Origin: Robbsia betulipollinis
GTDB taxonomy: Bacteria; Pseudomonadota; Gammaproteobacteria; Burkholderiales; Burkholderiaceae
Direction: 5' to 3'
Assembly (NCBI RefSeq): GCF_026624755.1
Contig: NZ_JAPMXC010000001.1
Location: 496,001 to 560,000, forward strand
DNA: 64,000 bases
Shown here: positions 8,850 through 17,049 of the stretch, piece by piece
How positions within the stretch are numbered: the first letter of the stretch is position 1
Layout of the letters: every line of letters starts with the position of its first letter
Notes under the pieces: generated by a model
Told to the model about the DNA's origin: nothing
Database searches by the model: none
What the model saw: the letters and a program-made list of their open reading frames with translations, nothing else
Translations under genes and position numbers: made by a program

Positions 8850-10055
8850 TCAGATCGTGCCGGCGGCGCGCAGCCGCGCGATTTCGTCCGGCGGCACGCC
8901 GAGCCGCAGCAGGCAGGCATCGGTATGGGCGGAGAGCCGCGGCGCCGGTCGGTCCGGCCCCGCCGCGTCGCGCTCGCCGGCGGCATTGCTCATCCGGAAA
9001 CCCGCGCGCGTGACGCGCTGGACGTGCCCGCCATCGTCCAGTTCACGGATAAAGGCGCGCTCGGCCAGTTGCGGCTGCGCGAGCGCTTCCGGCACGCTCA
9101 GCACGCGCCCGGCGGGCACGCCCGCGGCCGTGAGCTGCGTCTCCCAGTGCGCGGCGCTGGCTGCCGCGAGCGCCGTTTCGATTTCCCGCTTGAGCGCGGC
9201 ACGATGCCGCTTGCGCGCGTCGCGTTCGGAAAAACGCGCGTCCCGCGCCAGTTCGGGCAGGCCGATGACCTCGCACAAGGCGAGGAACTGCCGGGTTTCG
9301 TTCGCGGCGATGTTCAACAGGCCCTCGCCGCAGACGAAGGTTCCCGACGGCGCGGCGGTGAAGTTCTCGTTTCCCATCGGGATCGGCGCCACACCGGCGT
9401 TCAGGTAATTCGACACCACCCAGCCCATCGTCGCCAGCGTGGATTCGAGCATCGATACGTCGATCACGCGCCCTTCCCCGTCGCGCCGCGCTGCCAGCAC
9501 GGCGGCACAAATCGCCAGCGCCGCGGTCAGTCCGCCCACGGTGTCGGAGACCGGATAGCCGACCCGCAACGGCGCACTGTCGTCGTCGCCGGTGACGCTC
9601 ATCGCGCCGGAGAAACCCTGGATGATCTGGTCGTAGGCGGGGCGATGCGACATCGGCCCGTCATTGCCGAAACCGGAGATCGCGCAATAGACCAGTTTCG
9701 GATTGACCGCGAGCAATTCGGCGGCGCCCAGCCCCAACCGGTCCATGACGCCGGGCCGGAAATTCTCGACCAGCACGTCGGCATCGCGCACCAGCCGGCG
9801 CAGGAGGGCCTTGCCGGCCTCGTGTTTCAGATTGAGCGTCAGCGATTCCTTGCCGCCGTTCACGGCGACGAACGACGCGCCCATGCCCCGTGCCGACGCC
9901 GCGACGTCCGCCCCCAGCCGGCGCGCCAGGTCGCCGCCTTCCGGATTTTCGATCTTGACGACTTCGGCGCCGAGCAGGGCCAGCTGGTAAGTGCAGAAGG
10001 GACCCGCCAGGACATTCGACAGATCGAGAACACGTACTCCGGAAAGCGGCGACAT
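8850..10055 (-). CDS. CaiB/BaiF family III CoA-transferase
   Basis: A 401-residue formyl-CoA/CaiB-type CoA-transferase. It has the usual N-terminus PLSGVRVLDLSNVLAGPF, then LGAEVVKIENPEGGD, VENFRPGVMDRLGLG and ISGFGNDGP. Asp142 in RPAYDQ aligns with the catalytic Asp that forms the acyl-CoA anhydride. It moves CoA from a donor such as succinyl-CoA onto a carboxylic acid. I prefer the ATG at 10055; an in-frame GTG at 10079 lies inside an inverted repeat likely to be an operator. It is the first gene of the leftward operon with the MFS carrier, lyase and SMP-30, and it probably makes the CoA thioester the lyase cleaves. Confidence 0.85.
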   Translation of the reverse strand: MSPLSGVRVLDLSNVLAGPFCTYQLALLGAEVVKIENPEGGDLARRLGADVAASARGMGASFVAVNGGKESLTLNLKHEAGKALLRRLVRDADVLVENFRPGVMDRLGLGAAELLAVNPKLVYCAISGFGNDGPMSHRPAYDQIIQGFSGAMSVTGDDDSAPLRVGYPVSDTVGGLTAALAICAAVLAARRDGEGRVIDVSMLESTLATMGWVVSNYLNAGVAPIPMGNENFTAAPSGTFVCGEGLLNIAANETRQFLALCEVIGLPELARDARFSERDARKRHRAALKREIETALAAASAAHWETQLTAAGVPAGRVLSVPEALAQPQLAERAFIRELDDGGHVQRVTRAGFRMSNAAGERDAAGPDRPAPRLSAHTDACLLRLGVPPDEIARLRAAGTI

Positions 10056-10070
10056 AGAATGGAGGGCAGC

Positions 10071-10085
10071 GAACGACACTCGTTC
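10071..10085. promoter_or_regulatory. Inverted repeat, candidate IclR-type operator (copy 1)
   Basis: A perfect inverted repeat GAACGA-CAC-TCGTTC, 16 bases upstream of the preferred CoA-transferase start. It shares its half-site (GAACG/CGTTC) with the repeat at 10094-10106. The tight pair resembles GTTC/GAAC-type sites of IclR regulators, but assignment to the IclR gene at 4471 is inference. Confidence 0.5.
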
Positions 10086-10093
10086 TACTAGAC

Positions 10094-10106
10094 AGAACGT
10101 CGTTCT
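10094..10106. promoter_or_regulatory. Inverted repeat, candidate IclR-type operator (copy 2)
   Basis: A perfect inverted repeat AGAACG-T-CGTTCT between the CoA-transferase and thioesterase genes. Together with the repeat at 10071 it also makes a third overlapping pairing (GTTCT from 10082, AGAAC to 10098), giving a regular array of GAAC/GTTC half-sites. Confidence 0.5.
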
Positions 10107-10208
10107 ATTATTGAGTGAAATTTCAATTTACGCCGCGCGTCATGCAGCGCCTATAGGGGTAAGCGATAGGCGCCGAGCCGCGCCGGCCAGGCCCCTCCGG
10201 AGAACGTG

Positions 10209-10703
10209 ATGAATTTTCATACCCGCAAATGGGTCAAGCCCGAAGACCTCAATGCCAACGGCACCCTGTTCGGCGGCAGCCTGTTGCGCTGGATCGACGA
10301 GGAAGCGGCAATCTACGCGATGTGCCAGTTGGGCAATCCGCGGGTGGTGACCAAGTTCATGTCGTCGATCGATTTCGTCAGTTCGGCGCGTCAGGGCGAT
10401 GTCATCGAACTCGGCATGACCGCAACGCACTTCGGCCGCACGTCGATCAGCCTGCGCTGCGAGGTGCGCAACAAGGTCACGCTGAAGAGCATCCTGACGG
10501 TCGAGCGCATCGTATTCGTCAATCTGGGCGAGAACGGCCTGCCCGAGCCGCACGGCAAGACCCATATCGTCTATTCGGAAGACGACGAGCCGCGCATGCG
10601 CAGCACCGAGCCTGCCGGGTCCGCCGGGTCCGACCCCCGTGCCGATAATCCGCCGGACGCCGGTATTTTGACGGCCGCCCCGCGCGCGCGGGATCCGCGT
10701 TAG
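10209..10703 (+). CDS. Acyl-CoA thioesterase, hotdog fold
   Basis: A 164-residue single-hotdog acyl-CoA hydrolase. The N-terminal signature LNANGTLFGGSLLRWIDEEAA carries the Asn and Asp of the family active site, followed by SSIDFVSSARQGDVIEL. The last 35 or so residues are Pro/Ala/Asp-rich and probably disordered. It cleaves acyl-CoA to free acid and CoA in the cytoplasm. The ATG at 10209 directly follows an in-frame GTG. It is divergent from the CoA-transferase operon across the inverted repeats at 10071-10106, so it may share regulation, perhaps to recycle CoA. Confidence 0.83.
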   Translation: MNFHTRKWVKPEDLNANGTLFGGSLLRWIDEEAAIYAMCQLGNPRVVTKFMSSIDFVSSARQGDVIELGMTATHFGRTSISLRCEVRNKVTLKSILTVERIVFVNLGENGLPEPHGKTHIVYSEDDEPRMRSTEPAGSAGSDPRADNPPDAGILTAAPRARDPR

Positions 10704-10739
10704 GATAAGGACGCATCCCACCTACCTTTTCGCCAAGAC

Positions 10740-11489
10740 ATGAATATTCTCGTTACCGGCGCGACCGCCGGTTTTGGACAAGCCATCGCCCGCCGTCTGA
10801 TCGCCGACGGCCACACCGTCATCGCCACCGGACGCCGTCTCGAGCGTCTGCAGGAACTGGCGACCGAACTCGGCGACAAGCTGATCCCACGCGTGATGGA
10901 CGTGACGAAACGCAGCGACGTCGAGGCCGCATTCGCCTGGGCCGAGGGCGCGGTCGGCCAGATCGACGGCCTGATCAACAACGCCGGTCTGGCCCTCGGA
11001 CTGGAGCCGGCGGACCGCGCCTTGCTCGACGAGTGGGAAACGATGATCGATACGAACATCAAGGGTCTGATCTACTGCACGCACGCCGCGCTGCCGGGCA
11101 TGGTCGCGCGCAACAGCGGCGCGGTGATCAACATCGGCTCGACGGCCGGCACCTACCCCTATCCCGGCGGCAACGTCTACGGCGCGACCAAGGCCTTCGT
11201 GCACCAGTTCAGCCTGAACCTGCGCAGCGATCTGGTGGGCAAGAAGGTGCGCGTGTCGTCGATCGAGCCGGGACTGTGCGGCGGCACCGAGTTTTCGCAG
11301 ACGCGCTTTCGCGGCAACGCCGATCAGGCGAAAGCCGTTTACCAGGGCACCGAGCCGCTGAGCGCCGACGATATCGCCAATACGGTCAGCTGGCTGCTGT
11401 CGCTGCCCGAGCACGTCAACATCAATGCGATCGAAATGATGCCGATCTGCCAGGCGCCGGGTCCGCTGGCCGTGAAGCGGGATCACTAA
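10740..11489 (+). CDS. ydfG: YdfG-type NADP-dependent 3-hydroxy acid dehydrogenase (SDR)
   Basis: A 249-residue classical short-chain dehydrogenase. It has the TGATAGFG cofactor loop at residues 6-13, NNAG, Ser in INIGSTAG and the YGATK catalytic Tyr/Lys pair. The sequence from start to C-terminal PICQ follows E. coli YdfG, which oxidises L-allo-threonine, serine and 3-hydroxypropionate and reduces malonic semialdehyde. It starts 36 bases after the thioesterase and could be cotranscribed with it. Confidence 0.88.
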   Translation: MNILVTGATAGFGQAIARRLIADGHTVIATGRRLERLQELATELGDKLIPRVMDVTKRSDVEAAFAWAEGAVGQIDGLINNAGLALGLEPADRALLDEWETMIDTNIKGLIYCTHAALPGMVARNSGAVINIGSTAGTYPYPGGNVYGATKAFVHQFSLNLRSDLVGKKVRVSSIEPGLCGGTEFSQTRFRGNADQAKAVYQGTEPLSADDIANTVSWLLSLPEHVNINAIEMMPICQAPGPLAVKRDH

Positions 11490-11700
11490 TTCCGCACTGG
11501 CGCGCCGCCCCGGCGGCGTGCCGTCCGTGCCCGATCCTGCGCCCCTGCCCCGTTTCCTCCTGCCCCCCGCCAGTTTCCTTTTCCCGCTCGCCATGCCGCC
11601 GAATCCCTTCACGGGAGCCATCGCGCGGGCGTCGCGTGCGGCGATCTTCCAGTACGATAGAGGCCTTCCTGATTTCCGCGGATCCCGTTTCGGTTATTTC

Positions 11701-12774
11701 ATGACAAAAAAGATTCTCCTGCTCGCCGCCCTTTGCGCCACGATCGGCATCAACGGCTGCACCTCGCTCGGCGCGCAGCGCCTGCGCGCCGATCAAGTGG
11801 ACTACGCGCGCGCACTCGGCGACGCGACGAAGCGCGAGATCCTGTCCGCGGTCGTCGGACTCCGTTATGCCGACACCCCCGGCTTCCTGAACGTCAGCCA
11901 GATCATCGCTGCCTATTCGTTCGACGCCAGCGCCACGGCACTGGTCACCGCGGGTCAGAGCAGCCTGAATTACGCCCGGGCGAACGCGAACAGCACGATG
12001 TCGTACTCGAACCATCCGACCTTCACCTTTACGCCGACCACCGGCGAGGCGTATGCGACCGCCTTCATCCGGCCGCTGCCGCCGACGCTGTTCCTGCCGC
12101 TGGCCGATAGCGGCACGCCGATCGACCTGCTGCTGCGCCTGACCGCGCAGTCGGTCGGCGGCCTGCAGAATGGCTCCTCGCTGGGCGGTCCGAACGGCAA
12201 CGGCTCGCCGCGATTCTTCGAATTGCTGCACGTGCTGCGCCGCCTGCAACTCGCCGGCGAGCTGACCGTCGCGTACAGCGAGGTCAACCATGTCGGCGGC
12301 GTCTCGATCACGCTCGGCGCCACGCCCAGCGGCGAATCGCCCCAGACCGCGCAGGATCTCGCCACCGTGCGGCGCCTGCTGCGCCTCTCCGACAAGACGA
12401 AAACGTATCAGGTGATCTACGGCCAGACGCTCGACCGGGGCGACACGATTCCGATGGTGCCGCGTTCGGTGCTGAGCATCCTGAGCAACCTCGGCGCCCA
12501 GGTCGACGTGCCGGCGGCCGACGTGAAAAGCGGCGCGACCATGCCGACGGTCGCGCTGATCGGCGGCGAGACCCGTCCGACCGTGGTCGTCCATTCGGGA
12601 CCCAAGGCGCCCGCCGACACGTATGTCGAAATCACCTATCGCGGCAATGTGTACTGGGTTCTGCAATCGGACTTCGATTCGAAATACGCGCTGACCATCG
12701 TGCAGAATCTGATGGCGCTGGCCCAGTCGAATCAGGAAGTGAAGACACCCGTCATCACCGTTCCGGCGAGTTGA
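11701..12774 (+). CDS. Putative lipoprotein of unknown function
   Basis: A 357-residue protein starting MTKKILLLAALCATIGINGC, a lipoprotein-type signal with the candidate lipidated Cys at residue 20; the lipobox INGC is not ideal. The mature part shows no motif I recognise. It is rich in Ser, Thr, Ala and Leu, with a Gly/Asn-rich stretch near 160-175. The frame is open upstream to 11518, but that part reads as low-complexity sequence and the signal peptide fixes the start. It stands alone between ydfG and the ABC binding protein gene. It is probably anchored in the outer or inner membrane facing the periplasm. Confidence 0.7.
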   Translation: MTKKILLLAALCATIGINGCTSLGAQRLRADQVDYARALGDATKREILSAVVGLRYADTPGFLNVSQIIAAYSFDASATALVTAGQSSLNYARANANSTMSYSNHPTFTFTPTTGEAYATAFIRPLPPTLFLPLADSGTPIDLLLRLTAQSVGGLQNGSSLGGPNGNGSPRFFELLHVLRRLQLAGELTVAYSEVNHVGGVSITLGATPSGESPQTAQDLATVRRLLRLSDKTKTYQVIYGQTLDRGDTIPMVPRSVLSILSNLGAQVDVPAADVKSGATMPTVALIGGETRPTVVVHSGPKAPADTYVEITYRGNVYWVLQSDFDSKYALTIVQNLMALAQSNQEVKTPVITVPAS

Positions 12775-12844
12775 GCGCACACCGCACGATGGCGCGCGAT
12801 GCGCTAGGATGACGGTCCCATAAGAAAAGAAGAGGATGACGACC

Positions 12845-13654
12845 ATGACTGCATCGTTTCTGAAGAAAATCGCACTGACCGGCCTGCTCGGCATCACGCT
12901 GGTCAGCGCCGGCGTCGCCCACGCCGCCGATCTGCTCGATACCGTCAAGCAGCGCGGCACGCTGGAAATCGGCCTCGAGGGTACCTACCCGCCGTTCGGT
13001 TTCAAGACGCCGTCCGGCGAACTGCAAGGTTACGATGTCGACGTCGCGCGCGAACTCGCGCGCCGCCTGGGCGTGAAGGCCGCCTTCGTCACGACCGAAT
13101 GGAGCGGCATCATCGCCGGCCTGCAAGCCGGCAAGTACGACGTCATCGTCAACCAGGTGGGCGTCACGCCGGCACGCCAGCAGCAACTCGATTTCTCGAC
13201 GCCCTATACCTATTCGATCGGCCAGTTGATCCAGCGCAGCGACGACAAGCGTCAGTTCAACTCGCTCGACGACCTGAAGGGTCACAAGCTGGGCGTCTCG
13301 CTGGGCAGCAACTACAACGACATGGCGAAGGCGGTGCCCGGCATCGACATCCGTACCTACCCCGGCGCGCCGGAATACCTGCGCGACCTGGCCGCCGGAC
13401 GCATCGACGCCGCGCTCAACGACCGCCTGATGCTGGCCTATCTGCTCAAGCACGCGAACCTGCCGTTGCGTACCAGCGGCACCGCGGGCGCGCCGGCGGC
13501 GACGGCGATTCCGTTCCGCAAGGGCAATCCGCAATTCGCCAAGGCGGTCGACGCCGCGCTCGCCGCGATGTCACAGGACGGCACGCTGACGAAGCTGTCG
13601 GACAAATGGTTCGGTGTGGACGTGTCGAAGCCGCTGACCGCGTCGACACACTGA
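12845..13654 (+). CDS. Polar amino acid (cystine-type) ABC transporter substrate-binding protein
   Basis: A 269-residue periplasmic binding protein with a signal peptide ending near VAHA/AD. The mature start DLLDTVKQRGTLEIGLEGTYPPFGF and the segment GYDVDVARELARRLGVKAAFV are typical of the amino acid family (SBP_bac_3), closest in look to cystine/FliY-type proteins. The ATG at 12845 has AGAGG nine bases upstream; one at 12836 abuts it. The last codons and the stop fall inside a GACACACT tandem repeat. The permease gene follows after 38 bases, but no ATPase gene is nearby. Confidence 0.85.
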   Translation: MTASFLKKIALTGLLGITLVSAGVAHAADLLDTVKQRGTLEIGLEGTYPPFGFKTPSGELQGYDVDVARELARRLGVKAAFVTTEWSGIIAGLQAGKYDVIVNQVGVTPARQQQLDFSTPYTYSIGQLIQRSDDKRQFNSLDDLKGHKLGVSLGSNYNDMAKAVPGIDIRTYPGAPEYLRDLAAGRIDAALNDRLMLAYLLKHANLPLRTSGTAGAPAATAIPFRKGNPQFAKAVDAALAAMSQDGTLTKLSDKWFGVDVSKPLTASTH

Positions 13655-13668
13655 CACACTGACACACT
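13645..13668. repeat. GACACACT octamer x3 spanning a stop codon
   Basis: Three exact copies of GACACACT run across the stop codon of the binding-protein gene (TGA at 13652-13654). Loss or gain of one 8-base copy would change the frame and the C-terminal residues only slightly, since each copy contains a TGA in one frame. Confidence 0.9.
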
Positions 13669-13692
13669 GACCTAGCGATCCCCTGACGCCCG

Positions 13693-14355
13693 ATGAATTT
13701 CAGCGATGTCCTGCTCCAGTCCCTGCCGGTCCTCGGCCTGGGCGCGCTATTGACGGTCAAATTCGCGCTGCTGTCGATGTTCTTCGGACTGCTGGCGGGC
13801 GCGGTCATCGCCACGATGGGCATCAGCGAGAACCGCGCGCTCGTTTTCCTGGCGCGCGCCTACGTCAGCCTCATGCGCGGCACGCCGCTGCTGGTGCAGA
13901 TCTTCGTGGTCTATTACGGCCTGCCGGCAGTGGGGATCGCGCTCGATCCCACGCCCGCCGGCGTCATCGCCTTGTCGGCGAACGCCGCGGCGTATCTGTC
14001 GGAAAGCATGCGCGGCGCGATCCTCGGCATTCCGCGCGGGCAGTGGCTGGCCGCCGCCAGCCTGGGGCTGAACCGGCGTCAGGCACTGCGCCACGTCATC
14101 GCGCCGCAGGCGTTGCGGCTCGCCACGCCGAGCCTGGCGAACAGCCTGATCAGCCTGATCAAGGACACGTCGCTCGTCTCGGTCATCACCGTCACCGAAC
14201 TGCTGCGCAGCGCGCAAGAGCTGATCGCCTCGACCTTCTACACGCTGCCGTTCTACCTGACGGCCGCCGCGGTCTACTGGGTGCTGTGCACCGCGCTGGA
14301 GTTCGTGCAGCGGCGCGTCGAGCGCCGTCTGTCGCAGCCCGGGCGGAACGCATAA
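13693..14355 (+). CDS. Amino acid ABC transporter permease
   Basis: A 220-residue inner-membrane permease of the HisM/GlnP family. It has about five helices and the EAA-type loop around LGLNRRQALRHVIAPQALRLATPSLANS that docks the ATPase; the start LLQSLPVLGLGALLTVKFALLSMFFGLLAG is typical. With the upstream binding protein it forms a cystine/polar amino acid importer. An ATP-binding gene would normally follow; here the next gene is a short-chain dehydrogenase 81 bases on, so the ATPase must be elsewhere or shared. Confidence 0.87.
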   Translation: MNFSDVLLQSLPVLGLGALLTVKFALLSMFFGLLAGAVIATMGISENRALVFLARAYVSLMRGTPLLVQIFVVYYGLPAVGIALDPTPAGVIALSANAAAYLSESMRGAILGIPRGQWLAAASLGLNRRQALRHVIAPQALRLATPSLANSLISLIKDTSLVSVITVTELLRSAQELIASTFYTLPFYLTAAAVYWVLCTALEFVQRRVERRLSQPGRNA

Positions 14356-14436
14356 CGCCCGTAGCAACCGTTTGACCGATTCGGCGGGCGCGACGTTCCG
14401 CGCCGCCGCTGTCCTCTCTTTTTGGTGACCTCCGCA

Positions 14437-15222
14437 ATGGACCTGAAACTTTCCCGCAAGATCGTCGTCATCGCCGGGGGCAGCAAAGGCATCGGTCTTG
14501 CCTGCGCCCAGGCATTCGCACTCGAGGGCGCACGCATCGTGCTGATCTCGCGCGACGCCGCCAATCTCGAAACCGCACGGCTGACGCTGCACGAGGCCGG
14601 GCTGGAAGCGCTGTGCTACGCGGCGAACCTCTCGGACTACGACGACGCGATGCGCGTGATCGACCGGATCGAACACGACGTCGGCCCGATCGACGTCCTG
14701 GTCAACAGCGCGGGCGCCGCCCGCCGCTACGATCCCGATCAGCTCGACGGCGCGGCATTGCGCGCCGGGATGGAAGCGAAGTACTTTCCGGTCGCCAATA
14801 CCCAGGAAGCCGTGCTGAAGAAAATGCGCACGCGCCGGCGCGGGGCGATCGTCAACATCATCGGCCAGGGCGGCAAGGTGCCGACGTCGATTCACCTTTC
14901 GGGCGGCGCGGCCAACGCCGCGTTGATGCTGTCGAGCGTGGGACTCGCCAGCCATTACGCGCCGCTGGGCATCCGCATCAACGCGATCAACCCGGGCGCG
15001 ACGCTGACCGAGCGCGTCAACGAGGCACTCGATCTGGAAGCCGGCCGCAGCGGCGGCTCGCGCGAGGATGCACGCCAGAAAGGCGAGGCGGCGGTGCCGA
15101 TCGGGCGCTATGCCCGCCCCGAGGAAGTGGCCAACGTCGCGCTGTTCCTGGCGAGCGAGCGCGCCAGCTACGTGACCGGTGCGATCATCCCGCTCGACGG
15201 CGCGAAAAATCCGGTCATCTGA
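14437..15222 (+). CDS. Short-chain dehydrogenase-like protein with altered active site
   Basis: A 261-residue SDR-fold protein. The cofactor loop IAGGSKGIG and NSAG are present, and the C-terminal part (YVTGAIIPLDG) is normal for FabG-like enzymes. Where the catalytic YxxxK should be, after GQGGKVPTSI, the sequence reads H153-LSG-G157, so both the Tyr and the Lys appear to be missing. It may be a non-reducing SDR (isomerase, lyase or binding role) or use other residues. The ATG at 14437 gives a standard N-terminus; in-frame TTG and GTG codons lie just upstream. It follows the ABC permease and may be in its operon. Confidence 0.8.
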   Translation: MDLKLSRKIVVIAGGSKGIGLACAQAFALEGARIVLISRDAANLETARLTLHEAGLEALCYAANLSDYDDAMRVIDRIEHDVGPIDVLVNSAGAARRYDPDQLDGAALRAGMEAKYFPVANTQEAVLKKMRTRRRGAIVNIIGQGGKVPTSIHLSGGAANAALMLSSVGLASHYAPLGIRINAINPGATLTERVNEALDLEAGRSGGSREDARQKGEAAVPIGRYARPEEVANVALFLASERASYVTGAIIPLDGAKNPVI

Positions 15223-15312
15223 GCCGCCTGTCTCGGACAAAACGACACCACGACCTCACGCTGCCGCAGCACCATCGCGGCCGACGCGCGACTTCACGAC
15301 CAGGCTCCGATC

Positions 15313-17043
15313 ATGGAAAATTTCATCCGGAAATTCATTGCGGTCGATCCGGCGAACGTGCCCACGCGCAGGCAGGACGCCGCAGCGCCGTATCCAGAGC
15401 GTACGTCCAGGCCCGCTCTGCCCGATGAGCGTTTCGATGGCCTCGCGCGCCGCGTGCCGGCGCGCACGGGCATGGGGAATCCGAAAGGCTTGCAGCCACG
15501 GACTCGCCGTCCGGGCGCGAGTCTGCCCGATGCAAGCGTGCGGGGACGCCCCTCGCCTCCTGCATTCAGTCCGTCGCTCGAAGCGAAATTCGGACTGGAA
15601 ATCGAGGTCCCCAGCCTCCACGTGACGACCGGCGCAGGTGGCGACGCGCTTCGCCGCGGCTTCATTCTGCTGGAGCGGCCTCACTGGAAACTGGAGTGCG
15701 ATCGCGTCGCCGCGGGCCGATATGACCTCGAATTCGTCACCGAGCCGCTCGCCAGCGAAACGGAAGTGCGCGCGGCGATACGAGAGATCACGGCGATGAC
15801 GGCGACCATTCGCGCACGCGCGCTTGCCGGCAACATGACCGTCCGGTTGAAAGACGTGGCGCCCGACGCCAGGACCGACGCGGTGCTGCATTTGAACGAT
15901 GCACGCATGCCCGGACGCTTGCAGTCGACGTACGGCGTCGGACTGGATCATGTCGCAACGCTGATCGACGAATTGCTGACGAGACGGCAGGCCGACGGCA
16001 TACGCCTGAAAACGCGGTCGGTCGCGGATTTTTATGCCTTGCGCACCGGCGAGCCGTTGCCGCCGAGGGCGTGCTCCTTTGTCCGGCTCGTCGTCATGTA
16101 CCTGGAACGTGCGCAGGGCACGGCGTACACGGAGGGAACGGTGCATGTTTTGTTTCGCATGATGGCGCGCAGCGACTTTTGTGCCGCGTTCTCCAAGCTG
16201 TTGTCGCCTCGGGAGCAAGAAGCCGTGCGCGCCTTGTTCCTCGCGCCGCAAACGCCCCCCGTCCAGGTGCCGATGATGATGGAAGCGCTGCACATGCACG
16301 ATCCGGGTCAGCGGGTTTTCGCGAAGCCCTACCGTCATCACGACGCAAACCCCGATCACCGGCAACGTGGTCCGAGCGTCAAGGATTGGCTGGCATCCAC
16401 GATGATGGGACGCGAAGAAGGTACCCTGTTCAAGGATCTGCTGTCGCCGCCGGCCGGCTATCCGTTGCATTCCGGGGATCATTCCATCGACTATGGGATG
16501 GGCGCGATGGGAGTCGACGAGCGCCAGGGCCTTCTCCTGTTCGAAATTCGGGGCGCGCCGTACCGGCCGCATACCGTGACGATGAACGGGCAGCTGGCGC
16601 GCGCGGTCGACAATGAACTCGGCAGAGCAGGCAGGTTCAACCCCGCCTTGGAAACCTCGCGGCGGGGCCCCGTCTCCAGCGCCAAATACGACCTGCTCGT
16701 TGACGCTGACGATGTCTACCACGGTCTCGATGAACTCGCGCAAGTGATGCGCGCACGGATCGAAACGCTGGATACGGGCACCTGGAAATATATTTTGCCG
16801 AACATCGAACACTACGCCGCGAGGCTCGCGAAGACACGCGAGACGATCGCGCAGCGGTCGACATCGTCCTGGGCACAGCCCCTGGCGCAAACGATGGACG
16901 AACTCCAGGAACGGGTTTACGAGGTCCTGCTATCCGGACGGGAGGGGAGAATGCCGGATCTCGTCGCACAGCTCGCGCCCCTCGAACGCACACTCGCGCG
17001 TTACGAGGAAGCGCTTTGGCGGGCCGGCGCCAAACGCGGGTGA
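15313..17043 (+). CDS. Unrecognised 576-residue protein, possible GCS/amidoligase-like fold
   Basis: I do not recognise a family with certainty. The first 85 or so residues are Arg/Pro-rich and probably disordered. The folded part then opens with FGLEIEVP (GxExE at 94-98), followed by WKLECDR, YDLEFVTEPL (137-146) and, much later, LLLFEIRG (407-414). This order of GxExE, an acidic ELVT-P strand and a late E-x-R strand recalls carboxylate-amine ligases of the glutamate-cysteine ligase/amidoligase superfamily, though I see no clear HVH motif. The C-terminus (about 500-570) is helical. Codon choice looks less GC-biased than the neighbours. It is flanked by an SDR and an MFS gene, starting six bases before the latter. 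No signal peptide is present. Confidence 0.75.
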   Translation: MENFIRKFIAVDPANVPTRRQDAAAPYPERTSRPALPDERFDGLARRVPARTGMGNPKGLQPRTRRPGASLPDASVRGRPSPPAFSPSLEAKFGLEIEVPSLHVTTGAGGDALRRGFILLERPHWKLECDRVAAGRYDLEFVTEPLASETEVRAAIREITAMTATIRARALAGNMTVRLKDVAPDARTDAVLHLNDARMPGRLQSTYGVGLDHVATLIDELLTRRQADGIRLKTRSVADFYALRTGEPLPPRACSFVRLVVMYLERAQGTAYTEGTVHVLFRMMARSDFCAAFSKLLSPREQEAVRALFLAPQTPPVQVPMMMEALHMHDPGQRVFAKPYRHHDANPDHRQRGPSVKDWLASTMMGREEGTLFKDLLSPPAGYPLHSGDHSIDYGMGAMGVDERQGLLLFEIRGAPYRPHTVTMNGQLARAVDNELGRAGRFNPALETSRRGPVSSAKYDLLVDADDVYHGLDELAQVMRARIETLDTGTWKYILPNIEHYAARLAKTRETIAQRSTSSWAQPLAQTMDELQERVYEVLLSGREGRMPDLVAQLAPLERTLARYEEALWRAGAKRG

Positions 17044-17049
17044 ATCGCG

